Source: Rhodeus uyekii
Taxonomy: Eukaryota; Chordata; Actinopteri; Cypriniformes; Acheilognathidae
Assembly: GCA_037043235.1 (NCBI GenBank)
Contig: JAWRVZ010000004.1
Span: 5,051,501-5,115,500 of the forward strand
Reading direction: 5' to 3'
DNA: 64,000 bases
The notes beneath the pieces are model-generated. The model saw nothing but the letters and a program-made list of their open reading frames with translations, had not been told where the DNA came from and made no database searches. Position 1 is the stretch's first letter. Each line of letters starts with the position of its first letter. The translations under genes and the position numbers were made by a program. Positions 36,500 through 47,965 of the stretch are shown in pieces.

Positions 36500-39142
36500 T
36501 CAAGGAAAGCTGTAGAGATCACTATATTCTTCTTCTGATACCTCTGTCTTGGAGTCAGATCCCTCACCCATTTCCTCCTTGGAAAGTTTGCAACTGCATG
36601 TATCTGAGGGCAGTGCATGTGTGCTCGGTTTTCTTACTGTGGAAAGATGAAATTATAACAGACAGGAATTTCATTAAAAAAAAAAAATTCATATTACATA
36701 AGACAATACATTTTAGGAGGACTATATATGTATGGTGAACGTAATTTCAGAGAGAGTACAGCATATTCCTGGAATGACATTCCAATCAACCAATCAGATT
36801 TTAGTTTTCAAATCTGATCAAAGAAAAACTTTGACCAATCCGCTCAAAGGAATGTCGTTCCATGATCAACAAAATATGTTGTTGTGGCAAAATCACAGTC
36901 ACCATATAACTAAATGTAGCCTTTGTAGAATATTTATTTTTATTTTTCCAAAAGGTTTTCTAAGTAGCAGTTTAAGCAAACTTAATACAGATAGAAATTG
37001 GACAAACATGAAAATGGTACTTACATTTTATGAGCGTCTTGTATTTGAAAATTTGAAAAGTGGCATACATGATGAAAACCAAGAGGCAAGTCAATATTGT
37101 GACTATTAAACAGGCCAACATGAAAGTAGGCTGGATCCCGTTTTCTGGTGCAGCTGATGAGTGAACTGTATCTGATGCATTTCCTAAAACACCTACAGAA
37201 AATTTTGAAGAACTAGGTTTGTGTGGGAACTGAATTGTAAGATAACTATTTCACATAGAGCATGAATATATTAATTTAAAATTCCTCCTCAAAATAATCA
37301 AAGATCCGTCCATAAATACAATGGTAATTTACAGTATTGAACTATACAGGGTTATCTCTGCTGGAAAACCTGCATTTATCAGAACATTTTGAAACTGAGC
37401 TTTCAGATTTCAATATTTACACAATACAAAAGTTCAAATATTTACACAATACAAATATTTACACAATACAATTCAAAAGTTTGGGGTCAGAAATTTTTGA
37501 TAACACTGATTTTTTATTATTTGACAAAAATGCATAAAGTTGCTGTAAAAATTAAAAGTTTAATCTGTTACAAAAGATTAGCATCTCAAATAAGTGCTGT
37601 TATTTATTTTACTTTCACCAAAGAATCCTGATATTTCAACACTACTGTTTTCAACATTGATAATAAAAATCAATTCAATCAGCTTTTTAATATGATTCCT
37701 GAAAGAATTGCCTTTTCAATCAAATTAATACAATTTCATTTTAAACTATATAGAAAACAATTATTTGAAATTATAATAGTTATATTTCACAATATTCATT
37801 TTTTGACTGCACTGTCTTATTGATCAAATAAATCCAACCTTGATGAGGATAGCAGACTTCTTTCAAAACCATTACAAATCTTATTCACCCCAAACTTTTG
37901 AACAGCGCATTGAATAAATTTTTTAATTACAAAGATGTAATATTAATGGAAATTCATTGGTCAAAAGGCATGGGAACTCCATAATGACTGTATATGTTTC
38001 AGTAGTAAAATGTACAAACCAGAATTGACACATCTTGCATCGTGGGTTTGGTTTCCAGGGAAGAACCTATCCACACCATCACACCTGATTGTGAAATTCA
38101 GTTATCACACGACAAAATATCTCAAGGCATTTCTATCCATTTTAAGAACTTCAATGAATTGTAGCAAATTCAAAGATTTACTTGATGTTGGAAATGGATT
38201 TGCACGCGCTGTCCTCAGCATCATTGTAAGTGTTGACTGGACATGGCTCGCACTTGTAATCAAAATCAAAGTTACCTGTTAAAACACCGGGGGGGAGCAG
38301 TTGAAGGATTTAAAATAGTATATTAAATAACTTTAATGTATTTCTGCCCTCATGCACACTGTGAAAAAAAATCCCCCAGGAAAGACCCATAGAGAAGGTG
38401 AAGTTTAAATATTAATCATTGTGGAAACATGTGTCATTTTGTTTATTTAAACAACAACAACAACAACAACAAAAACTTACCAGTTCTCATCAGTTGATGT
38501 CCAGGTTTACATATTGTTCTGGGCTCACATTTCGTACATTTATCATCAGTACATAAATGATTATCTTTGCAGAAACATTTGGCCTCAGTGGAATCAAGTT
38601 TTGGTGAACATTTCTCACAAACACTGTCACTGTTGTTCTCTTGACATGGTTTTTTGGGATATTCACCTGTCAATGAAGTTTGATGTAAGTTTGAGCTTTG
38701 CACATCTTATTATATTATCATATATTAATAATACATCAAAATACTATATTATGAACACTAAAACCTCTCCAGAGTTTCTCCATGGGTTTCAACCAGAGAA
38801 CTCCAAAAGATGCCTCAAGTTTCAATTATCTACTATGATAGTATTTAAATTAAACTTGAGTATTACAGTATGTCCTAATAAAGGTGTAACTCTAATTATA
38901 GATATATAATGAGTACAGGTCAAAACATCACCAACTTTAACACTGTAAATGCAATAATCATCATCAGAAAATAAATGACAGCGTTGTTTTGAGAATATCA
39001 TTGGAATCTTACCTGAAGGGCAAGCTTTACAACATCTCTTTTCAATTTCATACTCAGTGGTCCAGTCACAGTTTATAGCCAGACTCAAAATCCAGCTTCC
39101 ACAAAGACAGAGCAGCATAAACCAGAGCTTAGAAGTGTCCAT
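36500..39142 (-). CDS. tnfrsf18: TNF receptor superfamily member 18-like (GITR-like)
   Basis: A type I membrane receptor of the TNFR family; GITR costimulates T cells through TRAFs. Coding exons in transcript order: 39142-39013, 38666-38481, 38275-38182, 38084-38020, 37192-37025 and 36636-36500. All borders are GT-AG and phases join to 259 aa. Residues 1-22 look like a signal peptide. Cysteine-rich repeats follow: CCKACPSG, then KCSPKLDSTEAKCFC with CTDDKCTKCEPRTICKPG, then YKCEPCPVNTYNDAEDSACK and FFPGNQTHDARC. The latter pattern matches GITR's FPGNKTHNAVC region. A transmembrane segment (FMLACLIVTILTCLLVFIMY) follows, then a short tail with acidic KEEMGEGSD and EVSEEEYSDL resembling the GITR TRAF-binding tail. 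Adjacency to an OX40-like gene supports the call, although fish TNFR orthology is often uncertain. Confidence 0.82.
38452..38472. repeat. (CAA)n microsatellite at the tnfrsf18 exon 2 donor
   Basis: About seven CAA units in the intron, ending a few bases from the splice donor at 38480. Confidence 0.85.
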
Positions 39143-40750
39143 TGTATCACAGTGGTTGACTGAGGATAGCTATCTATTTTCATTTCTCGTATTTTATAGT
39201 GCAGTCTGCCTGTGACGCTGGATAGTTTCAACCACAAAGCAGAGGCGTGAGCACATGACGACGTGAGAGGCCAAAACCATTCTGCCCAGCACTGAGAACA
39301 CACAAAGACAGGCAACGTGATGCTAAAAGTCAATGTGGTTAAAGTCAATGTGGTTGACTTTAAATTCTTATCAACTGACAAAAAATTTTCCTAAGAATTG
39401 ATTTGGAAAGCATGTGATCTGTGTATTTTTTTGGGAATGAGGAATGAAAACTATGTGATTTTTCACACTTTACGGGGTTGGGAGAAATAAATGGCCCTGT
39501 AAGTTTTTCATAATTTCCATTTTAGGACAACAATGTCTTTGATGTTGTTGGTTGAGATGGAAACTATGGCTGGGTCTGGATGTCAAGGACATATTTACAG
39601 TTTAACACAGTTTAACAGAGCATGAGGTTGTGGGTCATGATCAATAAAAAAAAAGTAGATAAAATAGAATAAAAACAAAATAAAATAATGTATGAAAAAG
39701 TAACGTGTTTTTGTTCAACTTTCAACATACACACATACACATAAAGGTTATTTAATGCCATATGTGGCTCCATAAAGAACCTTTAATATCCCATTGGACA
39801 AAAAGGTTGTTTTTATAATAAAAGAGTTTGTTAGATCATTAATATTAATGTTATTCGTACAAAAAAAAATATTATTTTAAGATCTGATCCCCAAATTGAT
39901 CTTCTATGCAAAAAGCTCATCAGTGAAATCAGAATAAAGACACATTTTGTAATTTCACCTGGCTTGATAGTACTCATGTGGGTTTTATCACATGAGGCAG
40001 CCTATAGGGAACAGTTACCTATCATTCTAGTGAAAGAACAACTTCTCTTCAATGTTAGTAAAAGTCACAAGTACACACAACAGGATAAGCAGTAAGTGGC
40101 ATATGAAGTGACACTAGTGGGATTTCTATATTAAGGGTCAGTTGGGTCAAAACCCGCCAGTTATTTCTGTTATGCAAGTGGAAAAAGTGAGATTAAGGAC
40201 ATTCGTGTGCATCAGTGATAGGTTTGGCTGATTAAACTGATTAATTGCGCTCCACCATAAATGCATACGTATACACATGAATAACAATTTTTTATGACTT
40301 TTGCCACTTTTTAATTCAGAGACTGCAACAGCGGTGGCAAGAAGTGATGGAGAAAGAGAAGAGTGCGATACAGCTGAGTACTCCATACACCAACCAATGG
40401 AACACACAGACTAACCACTAGGCCACTGCTTCAACAGCACTAATGACATTTCAAAGAATCTAGGAAACCTAAGCAAACCACTATCACCAATTTCGAAAGG
40501 CACGTCACAGAAACGATTTAATCATTGTCTGATAGAGACTTCACTCCACCACCTACAAAATTGCCTTGCAGTTGGTAATAATAACATCGTTATCACCGGT
40601 GCCATCAAGGTAATATAGACTGTTTAGTGTAACAGGAAGGACCGCATCATTAGAAAGGATCTCTGAACCATTCGTTGATATGACAACCGCTGTACCAGCC
40701 TGAGAAAAACACATTGTTTTGAGCCATTTGTGAGATTACTTTCTCAAACC
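39143..40750. other. upstream flank of tnfrsf18, no gene seen
   Basis: AT-rich sequence that presumably includes the promoter of the GITR-like gene. I could not find a clear TATA box or a known repeat with readable ends. A tRNA-like A box (minus-strand GTGGCCTAGTGGTTAG, near 40412-40430) hints at a SINE fragment. Confidence 0.35.
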
Positions 40751-40759
40751 ATTTTAATA

Positions 40760-41590
40760 TAGTAATGTGAATTTCCATGTGGACAAAGATAGTGATGTGA
40801 ATTCAAGGGGCTCCCTTACTGCTGAAAGCTCTATTTTGCCCTCTAAACCGTGTCAGACGACATTGAGGTTGGTGGACAGAGAGTGTGCGGTGGCTGAGCA
40901 GACTGTTGGAGCTTTGCATACTACAACAGTACTGCAAGCTTACTGGGCAGATCTGCTCAAATACCTGGATCAAGTGGAGGACTTATAATAATAATAATAA
41001 TTAATTACATTTATTTAGCGCTTTTCCAGAGCTCAAAGCGCTTACATATAAGGAAGGGGAATCTCCTCAACCACCACCAGTGTGCAGCATCCACCTGGAT
41101 GATGCGACGGCAGCCATATTGCGCCCGAACGCTCACCACACACCAGCTTCATGGAGAGGAGACAGAGCAATGAAGTCAATTAGAGTATGGCGGTGATTAG
41201 GAGGCCATGATGGACCAAGGCCAATTGGCAGATTTGGCCAGGATGCCAAATCGAAGCCCCTACTCTTACAAAGAACATCCTGGGATTTTTAATGATCACA
41301 GAGAGTCAGGACCTCGGTTTAAAAGCAACAGAGAGGCACCTGTGGCAGAATTTGACAGGGATCAAGCTGTCAAATAAAACTGTCCTCCATGAAGTCCCTG
41401 TCTCGCTCTCTGGACTGCTTGGCACTGCCATTGAGATGGTGGTGGATAGGTTTATAGGCAAGAATGCAGTTGGCTGCCTTTGGGAAGTATACCCTTTGCT
41501 GGGTTCAGGACCCTCCTAAATAGTCTATGCACTTTCCAAGAACAAGTTCCTCCAAACAGTGGGGAAGAAAGGATTCATAATAGAAGAAGT
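40760..41590 (+). mobile_element. DIRS-like retrotransposon ORF1 remnant, split by another repeat
   Basis: Two coding fragments resemble the first ORF of fish DIRS1-type retrotransposons. The first ends AYWADLLKYLDQVEDL (to about 40986). The second carries KATERHLWQNLTGIKLSNK and PVSLSGLLGTAIEMVVDRF (about 41310-41460). They are separated by the repeat at 40984-41325. No tyrosine recombinase is visible. Identification is from motif memory and not from a search. Confidence 0.5.
40984..41325 (+). repeat. conserved fish interspersed repeat nested in DIRS remnant
   Basis: It begins with ATAATAATAATAATTA and ATTTATTTAGCGCTTTTCCA, and contains CAGCATCCACCTGGATGATG and TGGGATTTTTAATGATCACA plus AGAGAGTCAGGACCTCGGTT. 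I recognise the word order as a repeat found again and again in teleost genomes, but cannot name its class with confidence. Confidence 0.6.
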
Positions 41591-42464
41591 TCGGGAAACT
41601 GTGGGTGCAATGAAGAAAGAGGAAAGTCATCAAGTGGGGCTGCGGTCCACGCATTCCTCTTAAATCATCTGTTCCCTTTCTAGGAACGAGTGGCTAAAGC
41701 TCTTCTCGGAGCGAAGCAAATCCGTAATACAGAAGCCACACACAAATCGGTAAATCAGTCCTATTTTTTTAATGTCTAATTATGACACTGATGCATTTTG
41801 AATTGGACATTTTTCATCTTGAAAATAATGAAAATGACTTGTGATTCCTCTGAAATAACTTTTCCACTAACATCAGGTGTGCTACACAGGTTACCAATAG
41901 ACAAATAGCTATTTAATTGACCACACGTTCAGAGTCAAGAAAAAAAATCTAAGAAAACAATATGTGGCATGTTCACAAGCAAAGTAAGTCTGGTCTTCAA
42001 CGAACCCAAAATGGGTTCACGTCACTGCACTCTACATCTCTCTGCACTGGCTCCCACTTGTAGCTCAGGGATCAAATTCAAAGCACTGACACTTGCTTAC
42101 AGAACTAACACAGGCTCAGCACCCTCATTCTTCCAGACGCTACTTCAAATCTACACAGCTACCAGAAACCTTCAATCAATCAATGAGCGACATCTACCTT
42201 TACAGAGAGGCAAAAAATCACTCTCAAGAACATTTTCGTTCACCATTCCTTGCTGGTGGAACGATCTCCCTACCTTCATCCAGAATGCAGAATCCTTGGC
42301 AATATTCAAAAGACAGCTAAAACTCACCTTTTTCATGAACACCTAACATGACACACACGTACACACCACCTCAACTAAAAAAAAAAAAAAAAAAAAAAAA
42401 CCTTCCTCTATTCTCCAGGCTTGTACTACTAGTATGTGTAATGTTTGAAACTTTGCATTGTAAG

Positions 42465-42878
42465 TGAAGGAAAATGTATGTTATAAAAGTAAACTGTGCC
42501 CTTAAAGTGACTCTGCAGAAATTGGTTAAGCAAGCTTCTGTGTGTGCGTACGAGTGAAATCACACATCCACTATTGTTCCTCTATCTAGCTCCTCTTGAC
42601 ATTGAGCTGAGGACTGTTCTGTTCTAGAATTTGCAACAAGAAATAACTGAGTATCATTTCATGTGCCTCATATGGAGTTGTTTTTCTCATTCTTCTATGT
42701 GCCCTTTTCCTTTTGGGGCACTATATATACTGCATGCATTCTGTACTGAGCTGAGCTGCATTCTGAATAAACCATTACTGATTGACTTCGTTTTGGTTCA
42801 TTTATTTGCACTCCCTGGATCCAGAAGTTTATGAGCAGAGATCGACACACACAAAGACGCTGAAGAAAATTTCCAACA
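42465..42878 (+). repeat. 5' LTR of the endogenous retrovirus
   Basis: 414 bp, from TGAAGGAAAATG to TTCCAACA (TG...CA). It contains a TATA-like CTATATATAC (about 42720), the poly(A) signal AATAAA (about 42766-42771) and the promoter/U3 region. The left border is fixed by the GTAAG duplication. Confidence 0.88.
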
Positions 42879-42884
42879 GTGTTC

Positions 42885-42902
42885 TGGGGGCTCGTCCGGG
42901 AT
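42885..42902 (+). other. retroviral primer-binding site (tRNA-Pro type)
   Basis: TGGGGGCTCGTCCGGGAT, 18 bases complementary to the 3' end of proline tRNA, as in murine leukaemia-type viruses. It lies 6 bases after the LTR's terminal CA. Confidence 0.92.
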
Positions 42903-43035
42903 CTATCCAGACAGGTAAGAGAAAATTAAGATTCACTACCTGTTCTGGATAGATCAATAGATCGGGAAAAAAATTGCAGTTTTTGCGCAAACGTAATTTT
43001 AAGACTGTGTGTGTCGGTGCCTGGCCATTTTTATA

Positions 43036-44240
43036 ATGGGGCAATCATATCCCAAACCAGACCCGAGTGAAACTCCAAAAGCTTGGATGGAACGATGTGG
43101 GTGGGGATATTACACTAATCCATATATAGACAATTTGGCTGGTTGGACAGAGCACAGTCAGTGGCGTTCTTATCCGCGAGAGGGAACATTTGACCCAGGA
43201 TTTTTACAGACCGCTTATGATTTGACATATGGTAACCAAGGCGATCCAAATTGGGATTTTACATATATGCGCGCAGGGTATGATGTGTGGTACAGAATGG
43301 CCGACATATGGCGCAGTAAAACTGGCGCATATGTTCCTAAAGCAGTATTAAAAACTGTACCAAAACCCTTGAAGGGAAAAAAACTGACAACATTGACTGA
43401 GTATCCTGCCTACAAGCCGGGAAAATGCCCGTCACCGCCATATGTGCAACCGAGCGCACCGAGCGCACCAAGCGCACCGTCCATAATTCGCGATAAAGAG
43501 AAAGAACCCATAAAAGCGAGTAAAAATGATGATGATACAGACGGTGAATATGATGACGATGCAGGTCCTGATTCAAGATCTGAAATTGACCCACCAAAAT
43601 TAAATGTGGCTGCTGTATGGGCGCTAAGAGGTAATAAAGTTGATATCACTCCGCCTTCTGTCAGCGCGCTAAAAGACATAATAGACATGTTGCCGTCGTC
43701 ATCGAAACCCGTCCAATTCGTTGATATGCTTATCAAAGCATCACGCCATTGTCAATTGACAGGCGCAGATTACAGATTTATCCTGCAGTTCAAATTAGGC
43801 GACGCATATAATGAAGACAGCCTGGTAGCAGCAGTGCCAGTGCTTGGTCCGGAGAATGATGAAGTTGACCAGATAAAAGAAGAAGTACGGACTGGGGAGG
43901 AAGCTAGGCGAACCGGGCGAACTAAAACGGTTACCACATTTAAATGGAGAGATGATACCGCGAATATGCTGAAAGAACTAGATAAACAGCTTAAAAAATA
44001 TCTACTGAATTTGAAAGCGGCAAATCACGATCTATCACAAGTGACTAACTGTAAACAGGAAAAGGGTGAAACCCTGTCTCGTTTTTTCCAGCGATTTAGT
44101 GATGTATGGACCAGTGTAGGGGAAATGAATTTAAATGAGGGCGAACCAAACCCGATGTTTTTGTCCACTTTCATGAATAACTGTCATGTAGATCACTACG
44201 ATGTTCTGAGATACCATTTAACCGATCGAAACCACAAGAC
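43036..44240 (+). pseudogene. gag: retroviral gag, truncated at the 3' end
   Basis: About 400 codons are open from an MGQS start, whose glycine would be the myristoylation site of matrix. The middle is proline-rich with a short alanine-proline-serine repeat near 43448-43480 and a long acidic stretch. The later part has capsid-like sequence (for example PSSSKPVQFVDMLIKA, and SRFFQRFSDVW as in gamma-type capsids). The frame then runs into the pol deletion and out of register to a stop at 44346. Nucleocapsid zinc knuckles are not visible; the deletion removes that region. The neighbouring upstream ATG at 43009 is less likely because it would displace the glycine. Confidence 0.85.
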
Positions 44241-45888
44241 GGCGTGTATCTCTGTGGTTATGCTGTGTGTGAATTGCCTAACACTGTTTTTGAATCTGCA
44301 GCCCTGCCTTTTGCATCCGCTCAAGCAGCAGAGCTTGTTGCTTTGACCCGTGCCTGTGTTTTAGCTGAGGATCAGGATGTCAACATATACACAGACAGCA
44401 GGTATGCTTTTGGTGTAGCACATGATTTTGGCCAAATTTGGGCCACAAGAGGGTTTGTCGCTGCTGATGGTAAACCGATAGCACACAGCTCTCTAGTGAT
44501 GGATTTAATACAAGCCTGTCGCCTACCTAAACGTCTATCTATAATTAAAACGAAAGGTCATTCAACACTTGACACAAGCGAGGCCAGAGGTAATGCATTA
44601 GCTGATAAGGCTGCCAAAGAGGGGGCCCAGTCTTGCCGGTTTCCCCCTTGGTTGAATGTTGCTGCTGCCTCTCACACACCTCACGTTATGACATGTGGAA
44701 TTATTCCTAACACTGATCTCATAGCCATGCAACAGGCTGCCTCTGATGAGGATCGCCACCACTGGGCAGATTTAGGCGCTACAGCAAACACAGAAGGGGT
44801 CATGATGGACAATCGTGGCCGCGTTTGTGTGCCAGCATCGTGTGCATATTTCCTCATTTGGGAGTTCCATGGTGTCACACACCGCGGCCAAAGAGGGGTA
44901 TATGAGGAGATGGATCGATTTTTGTGCATAAAAGGGTTGTCAACGAAAGTAAAAGACACGTTAGACCGTTGTGTTACATGTGCAATGAGTAATAATTCGA
45001 AACCAATAACAAAACATCAGACTCTGCCTCTACCTGAGAGTCCTTTACAGCAATGGCAGGTTGACTTCACTCACCTCCCCAGGAAGGGACGGTATAAGTA
45101 CTTACTAGTTTTTGTAGACAAATTTTCGAGATGGGTGGAGGCTTTTCCCTGCTCAAAGGAGGATGCAAAGACAGTGGTGACACATTTGACGCGCGAAATA
45201 ATTCCTAGATATGGAATTCCACTCGCTATAGACTCTGATAGAGGACCTGCTTTCGTGGCCAAAGTCCTGATGGACATGACAAAACAACTACAGATTGATT
45301 GGCAACACCACATTCCTTATCATCCACAGTCGTCTGGTATTGTGGAAAGGGCAAATAGAACAATCAAAGACAAATTACGCAAAGCAATGCATTCAGCAGG
45401 TCACAATGATTGGCCCTCACTGCTCCCTGTTGTACTGGCCGAAATGAGGATGGCCCCCCACAAAGGGTTAAAAGGGCTGTCCCCATATGAAATGATCATG
45501 GGAAGACCATTCCCAGCTCCCTGGAGAGGGGGTGGAATACTGGGAGGTGTGGGATGTGATGTGCCCCTGGGTGAATATTCTAGGTTATTATGTGAAGCAC
45601 CATGAAAATTGGAGGAAAATGCACTCGAGTTCCGTGCCACTACCATTGGACCCCACCCATCCCTTTCAAGTAGGAGATGAGGTCATGGTCAAACAATTCT
45701 TAAAAATGGGGGATCCTATTGAAGCACCAAAATTTAGCACCCCCACCAAAGTTGTGGCTGTAACTCGAACTGCAGTATTAACTGAATCTTTTCCACAGTG
45801 GATCCACGCGACACGACTAAGGAGAGCCCCGGGACACAAGACTAACGGTGATTTTGTGTTACAGATACCGGGAGGAAAGGAGCAATAG
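44236..45888 (+). pseudogene. pol: retroviral pol remnant: partial RNase H and integrase
   Basis: A frame open to 45605 starts within RNase H (VYLCGYAVCEL, then AELVALTRA, IYTDSRYAF and GNALADKAAK). Its first catalytic aspartate region is missing. Integrase follows: a zinc finger (HGVTHRGQRG...CVTCAM), and a core with WQVDFTHL, DSDRGPAFVAKV and the PYHPQSSGIVERANRT glutamate motif, so D-D-E is present. The frame is lost near 45535, and the C-terminal domain (QVGDEVMVKQFL, PQWIHATRLRRAPG) continues in another frame to 45888. Protease and reverse transcriptase are absent. The product cannot support reverse transcription. Confidence 0.9.
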
Positions 45889-45970
45889 ACATTGCATGTT
45901 TTATCCAGATTTATTAGAGACGCCTGATACCCGAACAGGGGGCCACTTGAGCGGGATCTGTCCAAGGGAG

Positions 45971-46063
45971 TTCACTACTGCGTCAAGGGACGGAGGGGCT
46001 TAGGCCTCTTGGGGTAGGAACTGTCAAAGAGGGGTCACCGCCGCGTCAGGGGACGGAGAGGCT
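45971..46063 (+). repeat. imperfect direct repeat between pol and env
   Basis: Two 30-bp units (45971-46000 and 46034-46063) share 24 of 30 positions, centred on GCGTCA and GGGACGGAG, with a 63-bp period. They are untranslated in the retrovirus and their role is unknown. Confidence 0.7.
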
Positions 46064-46260
46064 GGGGCGTTGCGTAAAGCTGGACTGACTAAGGACTGAC
46101 CACGATCCATCTGTTTCTTTTATTTTGCTGACCCTCTGTTATTGCATCAGTAGACGGGAGCTGAACACGCAGCACTGCTGTATGACATAACACGGCAGCA
46201 CCATATCCTTTAATCATTATTGCATTATTATCATTGTTGTTATTACTGCTCTGATTCAGA

Positions 46261-47602
46261 ATGCATGCGTGTTGTCTATTTCTCTGGTGTATTATACCAG
46301 CCACCTTTTCTGTGACACCTACTGATAATACGTTTTGGCAGTATGCTAATTTTACCGCTAGAATGCACACGAATGAGTCCTGCTATGTATGTCAACAAGT
46401 GATGTCATCTGTTGTAAGTGTTTCAATGTCTGTACTGCTACAGGACCACATGAACACAAGCTGTGTTAAGCGATATGTATGGCCAAATGGAAATGATAAG
46501 GCGTGGAGACGGGATGTTTCAGACGGGTGCGGGGAATGGAGGGTCAATATGAGCAAGCCGACCCGTCCCTTTATGCAAGAACACGTTAGAATACACCCCG
46601 TGTTTCCTCCAAAATTTAAATTTAGTGCTTGTTATAAAGGCAATAGCCTGAATAAATCCGACCCACACGGAAAGGTAACTAAAGAACAGTGCCTCCAGGT
46701 GGTCAAACGGAACACCACCACAACTCACATTGTATGGAGTACTGCGCACGTTAGTGATCTGAAAGATTTCTGGACAACCCGCGTTCGAAATGGCAGCGGC
46801 TTGACAGCTAGTACCTTTAGCTTAGATATTGATTGGTGGTGGTATTGTGGCCCTAAAGCATTGTTTAAGGACATTCCAGGTAATTGGTCTGGTTTATGTG
46901 CCCCTATTCAATTCATAATACCCTGTTCAGATATTCCAGAGAACCGACCAGCATCGACCCACGCGACGTCATCGAAGAGACATCCCAATGGATGAGGTTC
47001 CCGACGAACATCGACTGACCACTCGTTGGCAGCGGTGGTGGACCTCCATGTTCTCCCCCATGGGAACTGTGCAACAATGGAAACACATCGAGGTACTGCA
47101 TTATCGACTGGCTAAGTTTGTAAACGACACCACGGATGGAATGGCCGGTGTAAGGAAGGAATTAGGTGCCCTGCGCCTGATGACCATGCAAAACCGCCTG
47201 GCATTGGACATGTTGTTAGCTGACAAAGGAGGAGTCTGTGCCATGGTGGGGGATCAGTGCTGCACCTTTGTCCCGGCTGAAGATGAAGCAGAAGGAGCTG
47301 TGGGTCATGCTGTTGAGGAAATGAAAAAGACAGCGCACAAACTGTATGAAGATGAGACAAGAGACAAAGACTGGGGCTGGGGTTTTATGCATAATTTGTT
47401 TGGCTGGGTCACACCACTCATCACGATGATTATCCCTGTATTGTTGATTTTATTCGCCATATGCATTTTTGGGCCGTGTCTGTTGAAATGCAGAAATTGG
47501 TTAAGCAAGCTTCTGTGTGTGCGTACGAGTGAAATCACACATCCACTATTGTTCCTCTATCTAGCTCCTCTTGACATTGAGCTGAGGACTGTTCTGTTCT
47601 AG
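46261..47602 (+). pseudogene. env: retroviral env, split by frameshift and fused into the 3' LTR
   Basis: The surface subunit is open from 46261 to 46995, with a hydrophobic leader, several N-glycosylation sequons, and WWWYCGPKALF near its end. The transmembrane subunit continues in another frame to 47602. An arginine-rich stretch just before its first ATG (about 46955-46980) resembles a processing site. It then has an immunosuppressive-domain-like helix (MQNRLALDMLLADKGG), a CX6CC motif, and a membrane anchor at about 47400-47475. The last 30 or so codons are LTR sequence, entered because a deletion removed the natural env end. As it stands it does not encode one continuous envelope protein. 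Confidence 0.85.
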
Positions 47603-47853
47603 AATTTGCAACAAGAAATAACTGAGTATCATTTCATGTGCCTCATATGGAGTTGTTTTTCTCATTCTTCTATGTGCCCTTTTCCTTTTGGGGCACTATA
47701 TATACTGCATGCATTCTGTACTGAGCTGAGCTGCATTCTGAATAAACCATTACTGATTGACTTCGTTTTGGTTCATTTATTTGCACTCCCTGGATCCAGA
47801 AGTTTATGAGCAGAGATCGACACACACAAAGACGCTGAAGAAAATTTCCAACA
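47489..47853 (+). repeat. 3' LTR, 5'-truncated
   Basis: It matches 42514-42878 over 365 bp with no difference seen by eye. It lacks the first 49 bp of the 5' LTR, and no polypurine tract precedes it, so a deletion spans the env/LTR border. It is followed by the target duplication GTAAG. Confidence 0.9.
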
Positions 47854-47965
47854 GTAAGCACTCTATAGATACTTTTGTATCTTCATGATGAATCGCTTTC
47901 TGTTTTAATCAAATTGTAATTCGCTAAAGCATCTGTTAAATGAATAAATGTAAATGTCAAATCTT

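Larger units (their letters stand above)
42465..47853 (+). mobile_element. defective gamma-type endogenous retrovirus
   Basis: Order: 5' LTR, tRNA-Pro-type primer site, splice donor (42914/42915), gag, truncated pol, env, 3' LTR. A 5-bp target duplication, GTAAG, lies at 42460-42464 and 47854-47858. The LTRs read as identical over their 365 shared bp, which implies a recent insertion. The internal region is only about 4.6 kb because protease, reverse transcriptase and the start of RNase H are deleted near 44235. The first 49 bp of the 3' LTR, and presumably the polypurine tract, are also gone, and frameshifts split pol and env. The gamma-type call rests on the primer site, MG-initiated gag and CX6CC in the transmembrane subunit. 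It cannot replicate by itself. Confidence 0.92.
41955..47965 (+). mobile_element. L2-like LINE 3' end, interrupted by the endogenous retrovirus
   Basis: At 41969-42346 a frame encodes the end of a LINE reverse-transcriptase protein (CTLHLSALAPTCSSGIKFKA, LTLAYRTNTGSAPSF, then WWNDLPTFIQNAESLAIFKR). It is followed by an A-rich run at 42379-42402 and UTR to GTAAG at 42460. The UTR resumes after the retrovirus at 47859 (CACTCTATAG...) and finishes with ATGAATAAATGTAAATG near 47960, as in the LINE fragment at 2320-2635. Confidence 0.7.

Noticed and set aside
42514..42878. 5' LTR starting at TGCAG (42514) because that is where LTR identity begins
   Set aside because: That placement gives no target duplication. 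Starting at 42465 gives TG...CA ends and GTAAG on both sides.
43009..43035. Upstream ATG for retroviral gag
   Set aside because: The ATG at 43036 gives the MG start needed for myristoylation; the upstream one would bury it.
42631..47809. A repeated 67-residue protein (42631-42834 and 47606-47809)
   Set aside because: Both copies lie inside the two LTRs and have no family resemblance. They are chance frames in regulatory sequence.
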